Shown here piece by piece: positions 15,169-23,971 of a stretch of DNA of 64,000 nt. This DNA is from Bacteroidota bacterium (lineage in GTDB: Bacteria > Bacteroidota > Bacteroidia > Bacteroidales > Prolixibacteraceae): NCBI GenBank assembly GCA_024278975.1, contig JAJRSD010000072.1, forward strand, positions 1 to 64,000. Reading direction: 5' to 3'. The notes beneath the pieces are model-generated. The model had not been told where the DNA came from and ran no database searches. It saw only the letters and a list, made by a program, of their open reading frames with translations. The position numbers and the translations under genes were made by a program. The stretch's first letter is position 1; every line of letters starts with the position of its first letter.

Positions 15169-17652
15169 ATGACAAAGATAAAAGGCTTACGGAATATTTT
15201 ACCCAACGCGGCAATAATACTCTTATTTATTGTAATCGCTTATGCCTACTTGTTCCCATTAGTGGAAGGAAAAGTGCTGCAACAATCCGACATAACACAT
15301 TTTAAAGGTATGTCGAAAGAGTTGGTAGATTACCGCAATCAGACCGGCAACGAAGCAATTTGGACAAATTCGATGTTTGGCGGAATGCCGGGATATATGA
15401 TTTCGGTTGTTTATAGTGGTAATCTGGCATTAAAATTACAATCTGCTTTTGGAAAAACTTTCCCAACTGCATCAAAAATTATCCTCTATCTTTTAGGTTT
15501 TTATATTCTACTTCTGAATTTAGGAGTTAAACGCTGGCTCAGTGTTGTCGGGGCAATCGCATTTGCGTTGTCGTCCTATTTTTTAATTATTATTGCTGCC
15601 GGGCATAATTCGAAAGCAACAGCACTTGGATATCTTCCGCTGGTAATAGCCGGTGTTTTAATAACTTACAGAGGCAAACATTTGCCCGGTGTTCTTTTAT
15701 TTACACTGGGACTTTCGCTTGAAATACTTGCCGGGCATCCGCAAATAACTTATTACGGATTAATTTTAATTGGTATTTACGGAATAGTTGAGTTGGTATT
15801 TGCAATAAAAGAGAAGGCTTTAACACCATTTTTAAAATCATCTATATTTTTAGTTGCGGGCGTTATAATTGCCGTGGGTATGAATTTTTCGCGACTCTAC
15901 ACATCGTGGGAATATTCAAAAACAACAATCCGTGGTCCTTCGGAACTTTCGTCTGACGATGCAAATAAAACGTCGGGGTTAGATAAAGATTATGTTGTAC
16001 AGTGGAGTTACGGAATTGGCGAAACATTTACTTTACTAGTTCCAAATTTTAAAGGTGGAGCAACTCAAATTCATCCCGGAACGGATTCTGAAAGTTATAA
16101 AATACTTCGCCAGAAAGGTGCTCAAAACCCTAAACAAGCGGTTAGTTCTATTGTAATGTATCATGGAACTCAGCCCAGTACTTCGGGTCCGGTTTATGTT
16201 GGTGCTATTGTAGTTTTTCTTTTTTTTCTGGGGCTTTTTGTTGTCAGGGGCAGGTACAAATGGTGGTTATTAATCGCCACAATTGTTTCAATAATTTTAA
16301 GTTGGGGTGGTAATGTAATGGGGCTAACCAGTTTCCTTCTCGACTATTTACCGTTGTATAATAAATTTAGGGCACCGAGTATGATTTTAGTAATTGCACA
16401 AATTGCAATGCCACTGCTTGGTTTTATAGCATTAAATCAGATTTTAACCGGAAAAACAGAAAAGAAAGATTTGTTAAACGGACTGAAATGGGCAACAATT
16501 ATTTCTGGTGGACTAACTTTACTTTTTGCTGTTGCTCCCGGGTTTACAGGTAGCTTTAGCAGTCCGTACGATTTAAGGATGAAACTGCCCGACTGGTTAA
16601 TTGATGCAGCAGTTTCTGACCGTAAGGCTGCTTTACGAGCCGACGCATTTCGCTCATTTATTTTTATAGCACTCGCAGCCGGCACACTCTATTTATGGCA
16701 ACTCAAAAAAATAAAAACCAATATTTTTATAGCAGTTTTAGGCCTGTTAATTTTGGTTGATTTGTGGGCGGTTGATAAACGTTATCTGAATAACGATAAT
16801 TTTATGTCGAAAAGAGAAGCAACAAATCCTTTCCCCGAGATGCCGGTTGATAAAGCAATTCTCCAGGATAAAGATTTAAGTTATCGCGTTCTGCCTTTGC
16901 AAAATCCTTTTCAGGATGCGCGTACATCTTATTATCATAAAAACGTGGGTGGATACCATGCAGCAAAACTACGTCGTTATCAAGAAGTTATCGAGCACGA
17001 TCTCTCTTCCGAAATGCAAACGATGATACGCGGGCTGCAAAGTGGAACTTCAATAGATTCTGTTTTTATGAATACGCCGGTTATAAATATGCTTAATACA
17101 CGCTACATTATTTATGATTTGAATAAACCACCATTAAAAAATCCTCGCCCGCTGGGGAATGCGTGGTTTGTTAACGGTTATACAATTGTTAAAAATGCCG
17201 ATGAGGAAATTGCTGCTCTCAGAAGAAATAATCCGGATACGAATGCAATTATCGACGAACGTTTTTCGGAATTTGTTGAAGGGAAAAAGTTTAGTAAAGA
17301 TGCAAACGGCACTATTGAATTAACAGAATATCAACCCAATTATTTAAAATACAAAACAAAAACTGCCACCGAGCAACTAACAGTTTTCTCCGAAATATAT
17401 TACAACAAAGGTTGGGATGCTTTTATCGACGGTAAAAAAACACCACATTTTAGGGTCGATTATATTTTACGTGCTATGGTTTTACCTGCCGGCGAACATA
17501 CTGTTGAGTTTAAGTTTGAACCAAAATCGTACTTTGTGGGAAATAAAATTTCGATGGCAAGTTCGATACTATTATTGTTGGCAATTATTGGTTATTTATT
17601 TTCCGAGTTCAAGAAGAAGAGAATCCTCAATAATGTCAGCGATGATGAGTGA
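15169..17652 (+). CDS. YfhO-family multispanning membrane protein
   Basis: An 827-residue membrane protein with about 12 hydrophobic segments in its first two thirds and a soluble C-terminal part (residues about 560-800) followed by a last transmembrane helix. YfhO-like proteins belong to the GT-C-like superfamily, and the Gram-positive member takes part in glycosylation of cell-wall polymers; the role in Bacteroidota is unproven. The loop after the first helix (QQSDITHFKGMSKEL) and TNSMFGGMPGYM are typical of the family in this phylum. It is divergent from the flippase gene (47 bp gap) and convergent with ruvC, with a strong hairpin between. Confidence 0.88.
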   Translation: MTKIKGLRNILPNAAIILLFIVIAYAYLFPLVEGKVLQQSDITHFKGMSKELVDYRNQTGNEAIWTNSMFGGMPGYMISVVYSGNLALKLQSAFGKTFPTASKIILYLLGFYILLLNLGVKRWLSVVGAIAFALSSYFLIIIAAGHNSKATALGYLPLVIAGVLITYRGKHLPGVLLFTLGLSLEILAGHPQITYYGLILIGIYGIVELVFAIKEKALTPFLKSSIFLVAGVIIAVGMNFSRLYTSWEYSKTTIRGPSELSSDDANKTSGLDKDYVVQWSYGIGETFTLLVPNFKGGATQIHPGTDSESYKILRQKGAQNPKQAVSSIVMYHGTQPSTSGPVYVGAIVVFLFFLGLFVVRGRYKWWLLIATIVSIILSWGGNVMGLTSFLLDYLPLYNKFRAPSMILVIAQIAMPLLGFIALNQILTGKTEKKDLLNGLKWATIISGGLTLLFAVAPGFTGSFSSPYDLRMKLPDWLIDAAVSDRKAALRADAFRSFIFIALAAGTLYLWQLKKIKTNIFIAVLGLLILVDLWAVDKRYLNNDNFMSKREATNPFPEMPVDKAILQDKDLSYRVLPLQNPFQDARTSYYHKNVGGYHAAKLRRYQEVIEHDLSSEMQTMIRGLQSGTSIDSVFMNTPVINMLNTRYIIYDLNKPPLKNPRPLGNAWFVNGYTIVKNADEEIAALRRNNPDTNAIIDERFSEFVEGKKFSKDANGTIELTEYQPNYLKYKTKTATEQLTVFSEIYYNKGWDAFIDGKKTPHFRVDYILRAMVLPAGEHTVEFKFEPKSYFVGNKISMASSILLLLAIIGYLFSEFKKKRILNNVSDDE

Positions 17653-17698
17653 TTAAAAAGAAATAACCTTGTATTTTCTCCGTTGTTAGCATACGAAC

Positions 17699-17726
17699 TT
17701 AGGGATTATGAAGAAATAATCCCTAA
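17699..17726. terminator. Hairpin between yfhO-like gene and ruvC
   Basis: Perfect 11-bp arms, TTAGGGATTAT (17699-17709) and ATAATCCCTAA (17716-17726), with a 6-base loop, lie between the two convergent genes. There is no long T-tract on either side, so it may be a bidirectional terminator of a weaker type or an mRNA-stabilising hairpin. Confidence 0.6.
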
Positions 17727-17737
17727 CAGCATAAAAA

Positions 17738-18292
17738 TCATTTTACTTTCCCGGGGTTTTTCTTTACAAAGTCGCCCCAGTTTTTATACTCTTTCGATTT
17801 TTTGGGTTTACTTAATTGTATAAAATGACAAATTGCAACAGCCACTGCATCGGTGGCATCAAGTCCCTGATCGAGATCTTTTAGATGATAAACTTTTTGT
17901 AAAAAATAGGCAACCTGCTCTTTCGATGCGCGCCCCATTCCTGTAATTGCCTGCTTTACCAAAAGCGGTGCATATTCATTAATTGGCACATTGTGCATTA
18001 GTGCAGCGGCCATTAAAACTCCCTGTCCGCGCCCGAGCTTTAACATCGACTGTACATTTTTTCCATAAAACGGAGCTTCAATTGCCATAACATCGGGTTG
18101 ATACTCTTTTACCAAATGCAGAGCTCGCTCGTGCAGATATTTAAGCCGCTGGTAGTGGTCGGAATATTTGCCCGGAGTAATATTTCCCATGTGTAATATT
18201 ACAGGTTTTTTATCTCTGATTTCTACTAAACCGTAACCTGTTACAGTTGTGCCGGGGTCGATTCCTAGTATCCTGAGTGGTCTCGAATTCAT
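17738..18292 (-). CDS. ruvC: Holliday junction resolvase RuvC
   Basis: Endonuclease that resolves Holliday junctions together with RuvAB during homologous recombination. The 184-residue frame has ILGIDPGTTVTGYGLV at residues 8-23 (first catalytic Asp), AIEAPFYGKN near 70 (catalytic Glu) and the C-terminal DATDAVAVAICH with the last acidic residues, near 143. The C-terminal tail is lysine rich. The gene follows the EamA transporter gene on the same strand with a 38-bp gap. Confidence 0.97.
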   Translation of the reverse strand: MNSRPLRILGIDPGTTVTGYGLVEIRDKKPVILHMGNITPGKYSDHYQRLKYLHERALHLVKEYQPDVMAIEAPFYGKNVQSMLKLGRGQGVLMAAALMHNVPINEYAPLLVKQAITGMGRASKEQVAYFLQKVYHLKDLDQGLDATDAVAVAICHFIQLSKPKKSKEYKNWGDFVKKNPGKVK

Positions 18293-18330
18293 TTTTACAG
18301 ATTGCTATATTTTTGATATTTAGATAATGA

Positions 18331-19215
18331 TTATAACTGTTTTTTATCTGTTTGTTGAATAAAAATTCCGGCAACAATAAAAATCAATCCTATAAAAGTA
18401 GTTAAGAAAATATTTTCATTCAATATAAAATGGATAAAAATAAGTGAAATAAAGGGTGCAAGAAAAACCAGATTGCCAATTTTTGCATTGTTAGTGCTCA
18501 GTTCCATGGCTTTCATCCATAAAATATAGGTAATGCCAATTTCGAAAATGCCCACGTAAATTATTGCATAAAAACCCGTTCCGGATTGCAGTTTAAAATC
18601 AGAAAAAAATAGTACTGCAAAAAACAGATAGAGTGTTCCGAAGCTAAAATTAAGAAATAGCTTTATAATCTGATCACGTTTATCGCGTACGTTAAAAATC
18701 CAGTACAGCGCCCAAATTACCGAGCTTGAAAGTGCAAGAAATATACCTGTCAGGTTTGTATCTCCAAACCCCGAAAATTTGCCTTGAGACGAAATAAGAA
18801 TTACACCAATAAAACTTACAAAGAGTGCGACAAAACTCTTCCAGCCAATTTTTTGCCCTAGCAACGGAACCGAAAAGAGTGCCAACAAAATTGCCCAAAC
18901 CATGTTTAATGGTTGTGCAATCTGAGCCGGCAAAAGTGAATATGCCTTAAATAAAATAAGGTAATAAATTAGTGGATTAAACGCACCTAAAAACATTGAA
19001 AATAAAATCTCTTTCCGTGATTGTTGGAATAGCAGGTCTATTTTTTTCTGAATAAGTAAAAAAATAAAAAGGATAATAACGGTAACAACCGAAGCATAAA
19101 AAATAAGCTGAATAAAATCGTATTCGCGAAGTGCAAGTTTAAAAGCCGTAGCAACTGTTGACCAAAAGAAAACTGCAATCCCTGCAAACAGGTATGTTTT
19201 TTTAGTTGAATTCAT
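18331..19215 (-). CDS. EamA/DMT-family transporter
   Basis: An inner-membrane permease of about 294 residues with ten hydrophobic segments and two EamA repeats, the drug/metabolite transporter fold. Motifs FWSTVATAFKLAL near residue 17 and ALSSSVIWALYWIF near 160 mark the start of each repeat. Substrate unknown; relatives export amino acids or metabolites. The frame can start at TTG 19224, but the ATG at 19215 (MNSTKKTYLF) is preferred. Confidence 0.88.
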   Translation of the reverse strand: MNSTKKTYLFAGIAVFFWSTVATAFKLALREYDFIQLIFYASVVTVIILFIFLLIQKKIDLLFQQSRKEILFSMFLGAFNPLIYYLILFKAYSLLPAQIAQPLNMVWAILLALFSVPLLGQKIGWKSFVALFVSFIGVILISSQGKFSGFGDTNLTGIFLALSSSVIWALYWIFNVRDKRDQIIKLFLNFSFGTLYLFFAVLFFSDFKLQSGTGFYAIIYVGIFEIGITYILWMKAMELSTNNAKIGNLVFLAPFISLIFIHFILNENIFLTTFIGLIFIVAGIFIQQTDKKQL

Positions 19216-19377
19216 TATTTTCAAGTCTATAATAAATTTGAAATGCTCATAATTTCAGACTCCTCATTTTCTCAATGAACTGTTTAAACTTTTATAGCAT
19301 GAGTTTATGCTTGACTTGACACCAGATAAATACGAGGTCTCGTACCTTGCCAGACTATTACCTCGCCCAATTTACAC

Positions 19378-19408
19378 AAAAAAAGAGGCAGCTTCTACAA
19401 GCTGCCTC
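19378..19408 (-). terminator. Rho-independent terminator after frr
   Basis: Read on the minus strand: a perfect 10-bp stem GAGGCAGCTT / AAGCTGCCTC (plus-strand arms 19385-19394 and 19399-19408) with a 4-base loop, followed by seven T residues (plus-strand A-run 19378-19384). It lies about 50 bp downstream of frr and ends the rplM-to-frr operon. Confidence 0.92.
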
Positions 19409-19456
19409 AAAGCCATGAAAACAATTAAACAATGTTCAGAAAACAGAAAACAATCT

Positions 19457-20020
19457 TTATATAGTCATAATATCTTTCTCCTTAGCTTTCACTAAGTCTT
19501 CAACCTTTTTTCCAAAATTATCAGTCAGCTTTTGAACTTCTGCCTCGGCGTCTTTTTCTAAATCTTCCGACAAACCATCTTTTTGCAATTTTTTTAAACT
19601 ATCGTTTGCCTCTTTACGAGCTGTTCTAATACTCACTTTAGCAGTTTCTCCCTCCTGATGAACGTGTTTTACCAAGTCTTTTCTTCGCTCTTCTGTTAAA
19701 ACCGGGATATTAATTCTAATTATTTCGCCGTTATTGTCGGGATTAAATCCCAGATTCGCAGTCATAATTGCTTTTTCAATAACAGAGATTAATCCTTTTT
19801 CCCATGGTTGAATAGCTATCGTTCTGGCATCTGGCGTGCTAACATTAGAGACTTGGTTTAATGGAGTCATACTCCCATAATAATCAACCAACACGCCATC
19901 CATCATACTTGGTGATGCTTTCCCTGCACGAATATGCAAAAGTTCTTTGCCGAGGTGCGAAATTGCACTCTCCATTTTCTCCCCGGTATATTCTAAAACG
20001 AAATCTACTTCTTCTTGCAT
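19457..20020 (-). CDS. frr: Ribosome recycling factor
   Basis: Releases ribosomes from mRNA after termination, together with EF-G. The 187-residue length from ATG 20020 (MQEEVDFVLEYTGEKM) is that of the family; a longer frame starts at 20044, but this would place the start at or before the predicted transcription start. Motifs LLHIRAGKASPSMMDGVLVD near residue 27 and VLTEERRKDLVKHV near 108, followed by ISIRTARKEANDSLKKL-like sequence (here VSIRTARKEANDSLKKLQ), are diagnostic. Last gene of the translation operon, before a strong terminator. Confidence 0.97.
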   Translation of the reverse strand: MQEEVDFVLEYTGEKMESAISHLGKELLHIRAGKASPSMMDGVLVDYYGSMTPLNQVSNVSTPDARTIAIQPWEKGLISVIEKAIMTANLGFNPDNNGEIIRINIPVLTEERRKDLVKHVHQEGETAKVSIRTARKEANDSLKKLQKDGLSEDLEKDAEAEVQKLTDNFGKKVEDLVKAKEKDIMTI

Positions 20021-20051
20021 TAAGCCTGTTTTACCAACTATCAACTGTTAG

Positions 20052-20059
20052 CAAATATA
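20052..20059 (-). promoter_or_regulatory. Possible -7 element before frr
   Basis: On the minus strand TATATTTG matches TAnnTTTG exactly, 32 bp before the frr start. No good TTTG is found at the expected -33 distance, so this is a weak secondary promoter at most. It supports ATG 20020 as the start of frr. Confidence 0.35.
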
Positions 20060-20121
20060 GAAAAAAAATAGAAAGATGAACTTTATTATTGAAAATAAAA
20101 TAGAATCTGCTAATATTTTTT

Positions 20122-20832
20122 TTAGTTGTGAACAATAGTTCCGATGCTTTCGCCACTCATAACTTTCTGTAAATTACCTTTTTTGTCCATGTTGAAAACC
20201 AAAATTGGTAAATTATTTTCTTTACAAAGTGTGGTTGCTGTCAAATCCATAATTTTGAGATTTCTATTATAAATCTCATCAAAGCTTATTTTTTCGAATT
20301 TAGTTGCATTCGGGTCTTTTTCAGGATCGGCATTGTAAACTCCATCAACACGAGTTCCCTTCAACATTATTTCCGCTTCAATTTCTATTCCCCGAAGTGC
20401 ACTTGCAGTATCGGTTGTAAAATACGGATTACCAGTACCTCCAGAAATAATCGTGACCATTCCACTTTCCAGCGCTTCAATAGCTTTGTCTTTCGAGTAG
20501 AATTCGCCAACAGGCTCCATTCTTATAGAAGTAAAAACTTTGGTTTTTGTACCTGCCGCCTGCAAAGCAGAGTTTAGCGCTAAACTATTAATTACTGTAG
20601 CCAGCATCCCCATTTGGTCGCCTTTTACTCTGTCGAAACCAATTGTGGCACCACTTAAACCACGGAAAATATTTCCTCCACCAATAACAATGCCCACTTG
20701 AACTCCACTATTTACCAACTCGGTTATTTGTTCTGCATACTCATTTAATCGTTCTGTATCGATCCCATAATTTTGAGTTCCCATTAACGACTCGCCACTC
20801 AGTTTTAAAAGTATCCGCTTATATTTTGCCAT
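20122..20832 (-). CDS. pyrH: UMP kinase
   Basis: Phosphorylates UMP to UDP, the first step towards UTP and CTP; hexameric cytosolic amino-acid-kinase-fold enzyme. 236 residues, with LLKLSGESLMG at residues 8-18, GIVIGGGNIFRGL near 48, VNSLALNSALQAAG near 83 and SGGTGNPYFTTDTAS near 132. It lies between tsf and frr as in many bacteria. A terminator after tsf and a TATATTTG element at 20858-20865 suggest that pyrH also has its own promoter. Confidence 0.98.
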   Translation of the reverse strand: MAKYKRILLKLSGESLMGTQNYGIDTERLNEYAEQITELVNSGVQVGIVIGGGNIFRGLSGATIGFDRVKGDQMGMLATVINSLALNSALQAAGTKTKVFTSIRMEPVGEFYSKDKAIEALESGMVTIISGGTGNPYFTTDTASALRGIEIEAEIMLKGTRVDGVYNADPEKDPNATKFEKISFDEIYNRNLKIMDLTATTLCKENNLPILVFNMDKKGNLQKVMSGESIGTIVHN

Positions 20833-20857
20833 TAGAATTATTTTTTTTGAAGTGATA

Positions 20858-20865
20858 CAAATATA
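20858..20865 (-). promoter_or_regulatory. Possible -7 element before pyrH
   Basis: TATATTTG on the minus strand, 25 bp upstream of the pyrH start, is an exact TAnnTTTG match. The expected -33 site overlaps the terminator stem and is not a good match. Internal promoter after the tsf terminator; tentative. Confidence 0.35.
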
Positions 20866-20876
20866 ATAGTTTTCAC

Positions 20877-20910
20877 AAAAAAAGAGCTACCCGAATTAAC
20901 AGATAGCTCT
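20877..20910 (-). terminator. Rho-independent terminator after tsf
   Basis: Minus-strand hairpin with 7-bp arms AGAGCTA / TAGCTCT (plus-strand 20883-20889 and 20904-20910), a 14-base loop and a following T-run (A-run 20877-20883 on the plus strand). It lies 23 bp beyond the tsf stop, so it would separate the ribosomal/tsf transcript from pyrH-frr at least in part. Confidence 0.8.
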
Positions 20911-20932
20911 TTAATATTTTATCACTTATCAA

Positions 20933-21760
20933 TTATATATCCAACGTATAACGGTCGAATGCAGTAACTGTAAGTTCACTGTCGTTTTGTTTCAAGAAAT
21001 CTTTAATAGAAATCTTACCATCTTTCACATAAGTTTGGTTTAAAAGAGTAACATCTTTGAACCACTTATTTATAGAACCCTGAGCAATTTTATCTAACAT
21101 CGCTTCAGGTTTTCCCTCCAGACGATATTTTTCTTTAGCAATTTCAATCTCTTTATCCACAACTTCCTGAGAAATTGCGTCTTTATCGATGGCAATTGGA
21201 GCCATTGCAGCAATTTGCATTGCAATATCTTTGGCAACCATAGTTTCAACATCACCTTTATTAAAACCAACTAAAGTGGCTAATTTATTTCCTGGGTGAA
21301 TATAGTTAACTATTTTTTCGGCTGAAATACTTTTATAATACGAAAGTTCTAATTTCTCACCAATAACTCCTGTTTGTTCTGTTACCAAAGTATCAATTAC
21401 AGTTCCGTCTAATTTTAATGCTTTCAACGCTTCTAAACTATCTGCTTTATTTTCCAGGGCAACATTCAGAATGCTGTCTGTTAATGCAACAAAACTATCG
21501 TTTTTAGCAACAAAATCAGTTTCACAATTTAATACTACAATTGCACCAAATTTATTATCGGGTGTAACTTTTGCAAGAACCACACCTTCTGCCGCATCTC
21601 TGTCGGCACGTTTATTGGCAATCGCTTTTCCTTTTTCACGGATTATTTCAAGAGCTCTGTCGAAGTCACCTTCAGCATCTTTCAGGGCATTTTTACAATC
21701 CATCATCCCTGCACCAGTTACTTTACGTAATTTAACTACGTCGGCTGTTGTAAAAGACAT
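20933..21760 (-). CDS. tsf: Elongation factor Ts
   Basis: Nucleotide exchange factor for EF-Tu. 275 residues; the N-terminal UBA-like region VVKLRKVTGAGMMDCKNALK (residues 8-27) and the signature ETDFVAKNDSFVALTDSI near residue 79, which contacts the EF-Tu nucleotide site, are clear. The length is normal for Bacteroidota. It lies 41 bp downstream of rpsB, the usual S2-EF-Ts pair. Confidence 0.98.
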   Translation of the reverse strand: MSFTTADVVKLRKVTGAGMMDCKNALKDAEGDFDRALEIIREKGKAIANKRADRDAAEGVVLAKVTPDNKFGAIVVLNCETDFVAKNDSFVALTDSILNVALENKADSLEALKALKLDGTVIDTLVTEQTGVIGEKLELSYYKSISAEKIVNYIHPGNKLATLVGFNKGDVETMVAKDIAMQIAAMAPIAIDKDAISQEVVDKEIEIAKEKYRLEGKPEAMLDKIAQGSINKWFKDVTLLNQTYVKDGKISIKDFLKQNDSELTVTAFDRYTLDI

Positions 21761-21801
21761 AAAAAATCTCTTTTTAAATGGTTATTGTTAACCGTTACTA
21801 A

Positions 21802-22620
21802 TTATTTATCTTCAGATTTTTCTTCTGACTTGGCTTTGGCTTCAGCTACTTTTGCTGCGGCGGCATCTTCCTTCGCCTTTTTCTTGGCTAATCTGCTTGC
21901 TGCTGCATCTGCTTCTTCCTTCTCTTTTTCGAATTTGCGCTCGCTCAATCCTTCTTTAATCGAGTCGGTCATTATACCAACTATTAATTTAATAGATTGT
22001 GAAGCATCGTCATTTGCAGGAATAACAAAATCAATACCATCTGGATTTGAGTTTGTGTCAACCATTGCAAATATTGGAATTCCGAGACGCTGAGCTTCGC
22101 GAACAGCAATTTTTTCTTTTAATACATCAACTACAAAAAGAGCAGCAGGCAAACGGGTCAAATCTGAGATACTACCCAGAATCTTTTCCAATTTAGCACG
22201 TTGTCTTGTAATTTGTAATTTCTCTCTTTTCGAAAGATTTGTCCAACTAGGTTCGTTAGCCATTTTATCAATGGTAATCATTTTCTTAACCGCTTTGCGG
22301 ATAGTTGGGAAATTGGTAAGCATTCCTCCCGGCCAGCGTTCAGTAACGTAGGGCATTCCCGTACTTTTCACTAAATCTGAAACCAAATCTTTTGCTTGTT
22401 TTTTTGTTGCAACAAATAAAATTCTGCGACCTGATTTTGCAATTTGATTAATTGCAGCGGCAGCCTCATCAATTTTAACTATTGTTTTTTGAAGATCGAT
22501 AATGTGGATTCCGTTTTTTTCCATGAAAACATAAGGCTCCATGTTTGGATTCCACTTTCTTTTCAGGTGACCAAAATGTACACCTGCATCCAATAATTCC
22601 TGAAAATTTGTTCTTGGCAT
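21802..22620 (-). CDS. rpsB: 30S ribosomal protein S2
   Basis: Small-subunit ribosomal protein. 272 residues, starting MPRTNFQELLDAGVHFGH and containing the S2 signature PYVTERWPGGMLTNF near residue 93 and VVDVLKEKIAVREAQRLGIP near 162. The C-terminal 50 residues are an Ala/Lys/Glu-rich low-complexity extension (EEADAAASRLAKKKAKED), common in Bacteroidota S2. Co-transcribed with tsf. Confidence 0.98.
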   Translation of the reverse strand: MPRTNFQELLDAGVHFGHLKRKWNPNMEPYVFMEKNGIHIIDLQKTIVKIDEAAAAINQIAKSGRRILFVATKKQAKDLVSDLVKSTGMPYVTERWPGGMLTNFPTIRKAVKKMITIDKMANEPSWTNLSKREKLQITRQRAKLEKILGSISDLTRLPAALFVVDVLKEKIAVREAQRLGIPIFAMVDTNSNPDGIDFVIPANDDASQSIKLIVGIMTDSIKEGLSERKFEKEKEEADAAASRLAKKKAKEDAAAAKVAEAKAKSEEKSEDK

Positions 22621-22662
22621 CTGTTTACTTTTTTTATGTTCCTAAAAGCAACCATTGAGTAG

Positions 22663-22681
22663 TCCCGATTTTACATCGGGA
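22663..22681 (-). promoter_or_regulatory. Hairpin in the rpsI-rpsB gap
   Basis: Perfect 7-bp arms TCCCGAT (22663-22669) and ATCGGGA (22675-22681) with a 5-base loop in the 100-bp gap before rpsB, not followed by a T-run. It could be a partial terminator, an RNA processing site, or a leader structure used for S2 autoregulation. The last is inference. Confidence 0.5.
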
Positions 22682-22720
22682 GTCACAACCGTTTTAGATC
22701 CATATAATTTAAAATTAATA

Positions 22721-23107
22721 TTAACGTTTTGAGAATTGGAAACGTTTCCTTGCTTTTGGTTGTCCCGGTTTTTTACGTTCCACTTCGCGAGGGTCTCTGG
22801 TTAAAAAGCCTGCTGCTTTTAACTCCGATCTCGATTCTGGGTCTATTTTTAACATTGCACGAGAAATTGCTAAACGTAAAGCTTCGGCTTGTCCTGATGG
22901 ACCACCACCGTCAAGATTCACTTTAATATCGTATTTCTCTTGTACATCAAGCAAATTTAATGGTTGCAAAACAATGTATTGCAATATAGAAGATGGGAAA
23001 TATTCTTTTAATTCCCTTTTGTTTACAGTAACATTACCTTTGCCTTCGCTTACGTAAATACGCGCTACTGCTGATTTTCTACGTCCTATTGTGTTTACTA
23101 TTTCCAT
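22721..23107 (-). CDS. rpsI: 30S ribosomal protein S9
   Basis: 128 residues; GRRKSAVARIYVSEGKGNVT at residues 8-27, GGGPSGQAEALRLAISRAM near 67 and the basic C-terminal tail KARKRFQFSKR that reaches the P-site tRNA. Directly downstream (5 bp) of rplM, the conserved L13-S9 pair. Confidence 0.98.
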   Translation of the reverse strand: MEIVNTIGRRKSAVARIYVSEGKGNVTVNKRELKEYFPSSILQYIVLQPLNLLDVQEKYDIKVNLDGGGPSGQAEALRLAISRAMLKIDPESRSELKAAGFLTRDPREVERKKPGQPKARKRFQFSKR

Positions 23108-23112
23108 TTTGC

Positions 23113-23568
23113 TTATCTAATTGTATTTAAATCAACAACTTTTGGCTTTTGAGCTTCATATTTGTGCTCGGCACCAATTACTACGTGCAGGTTTGTAAAT
23201 AGCCTCCTGCCCAGTCTGTTTTTAGGGAGCATTCCCCGAACTGCTTTTTCAACCAAACGTTCCGGATATTTAGCTAAAATATCGGTTGGCGTTTGTTTGC
23301 GTTGCCCGCCAGGATAACCAGTGTGACGAATATAAATTTTGTCACTCATCTTTTTTCCTGAAAGAACTACTTTTTCAGCATTTATAACAATTACATTGTC
23401 ACCACAATCTATGTGAGGTGTATATGATGCTTTGTTTTTCCCTCTTAGAATTTTGGCAACTTTACTCGCCACGCGTCCTAATACTAGACCTTCTGCATCA
23501 ACAACAATCCACTCTTTGTTTGTAGTGGTTTTATTTGCTGATACTGTTTTATAACTAAGTGTATCCAC
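23113..23568 (-). CDS. rplM: 50S ribosomal protein L13
   Basis: 151 residues; KEWIVVDAEGLVLGRVASKV at residues 18-37, SYTPHIDCGDNVIVINAEKV near 48 and the family signature VEKAVRGMLPKNRLGRRLF near 111. First gene of the translation operon, with a good promoter about 140 bp upstream and a leader of about 130 nt that may carry L13-mediated feedback regulation (inference). Confidence 0.98.
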   Translation of the reverse strand: MDTLSYKTVSANKTTTNKEWIVVDAEGLVLGRVASKVAKILRGKNKASYTPHIDCGDNVIVINAEKVVLSGKKMSDKIYIRHTGYPGGQRKQTPTDILAKYPERLVEKAVRGMLPKNRLGRRLFTNLHVVIGAEHKYEAQKPKVVDLNTIR

Positions 23569-23705
23569 TTTTAATAATTTTTTGTATTAACACCTGTGAT
23601 TTACTTCCAGAATGAGGTTTACTGCAACGGAATAATTTTAGCAAACCTAAACTTAAAGAAAATCAACTATTTAACTCCCTATTTCTAAGGATAATAATCG
23701 GACTG

Positions 23706-23736
23706 CAAAAGTATTCCCTTTTTTCTTATTTCCAAA
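23706..23736 (-). promoter_or_regulatory. Bacteroidota sigma-A promoter of the rplM operon
   Basis: On the minus strand: -33 TTTG (plus-strand CAAA at 23733-23736), 19-bp spacer, -7 TACTTTTG (plus-strand 23706-23713), an exact match to TTTG-N19-TAnnTTTG. Transcription would begin near 23699, giving a leader of about 130 nt before rplM. It is the best promoter match found in the window. Confidence 0.8.
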
Positions 23737-23971
23737 AAATAATAATTAATTTTTCTTCTTATTAAATGGGTGTTAACTAAAACCCTTGAATGTCCCGTTT
23801 ATACAGCAATTCTAATTGTTTTTATAGCTTCTGTTTGTCAATGCTTTTATTTTGCCAGATTAAAAAGAAAACAAAATCCAGACGACGAATTGTCGGGTTT
23901 TCTAATTTGAGCTTTATTTTTTTACATTTGTTGAAAGTTGATTGTTCTAGTTTTTCAACGTTTATAATCTG

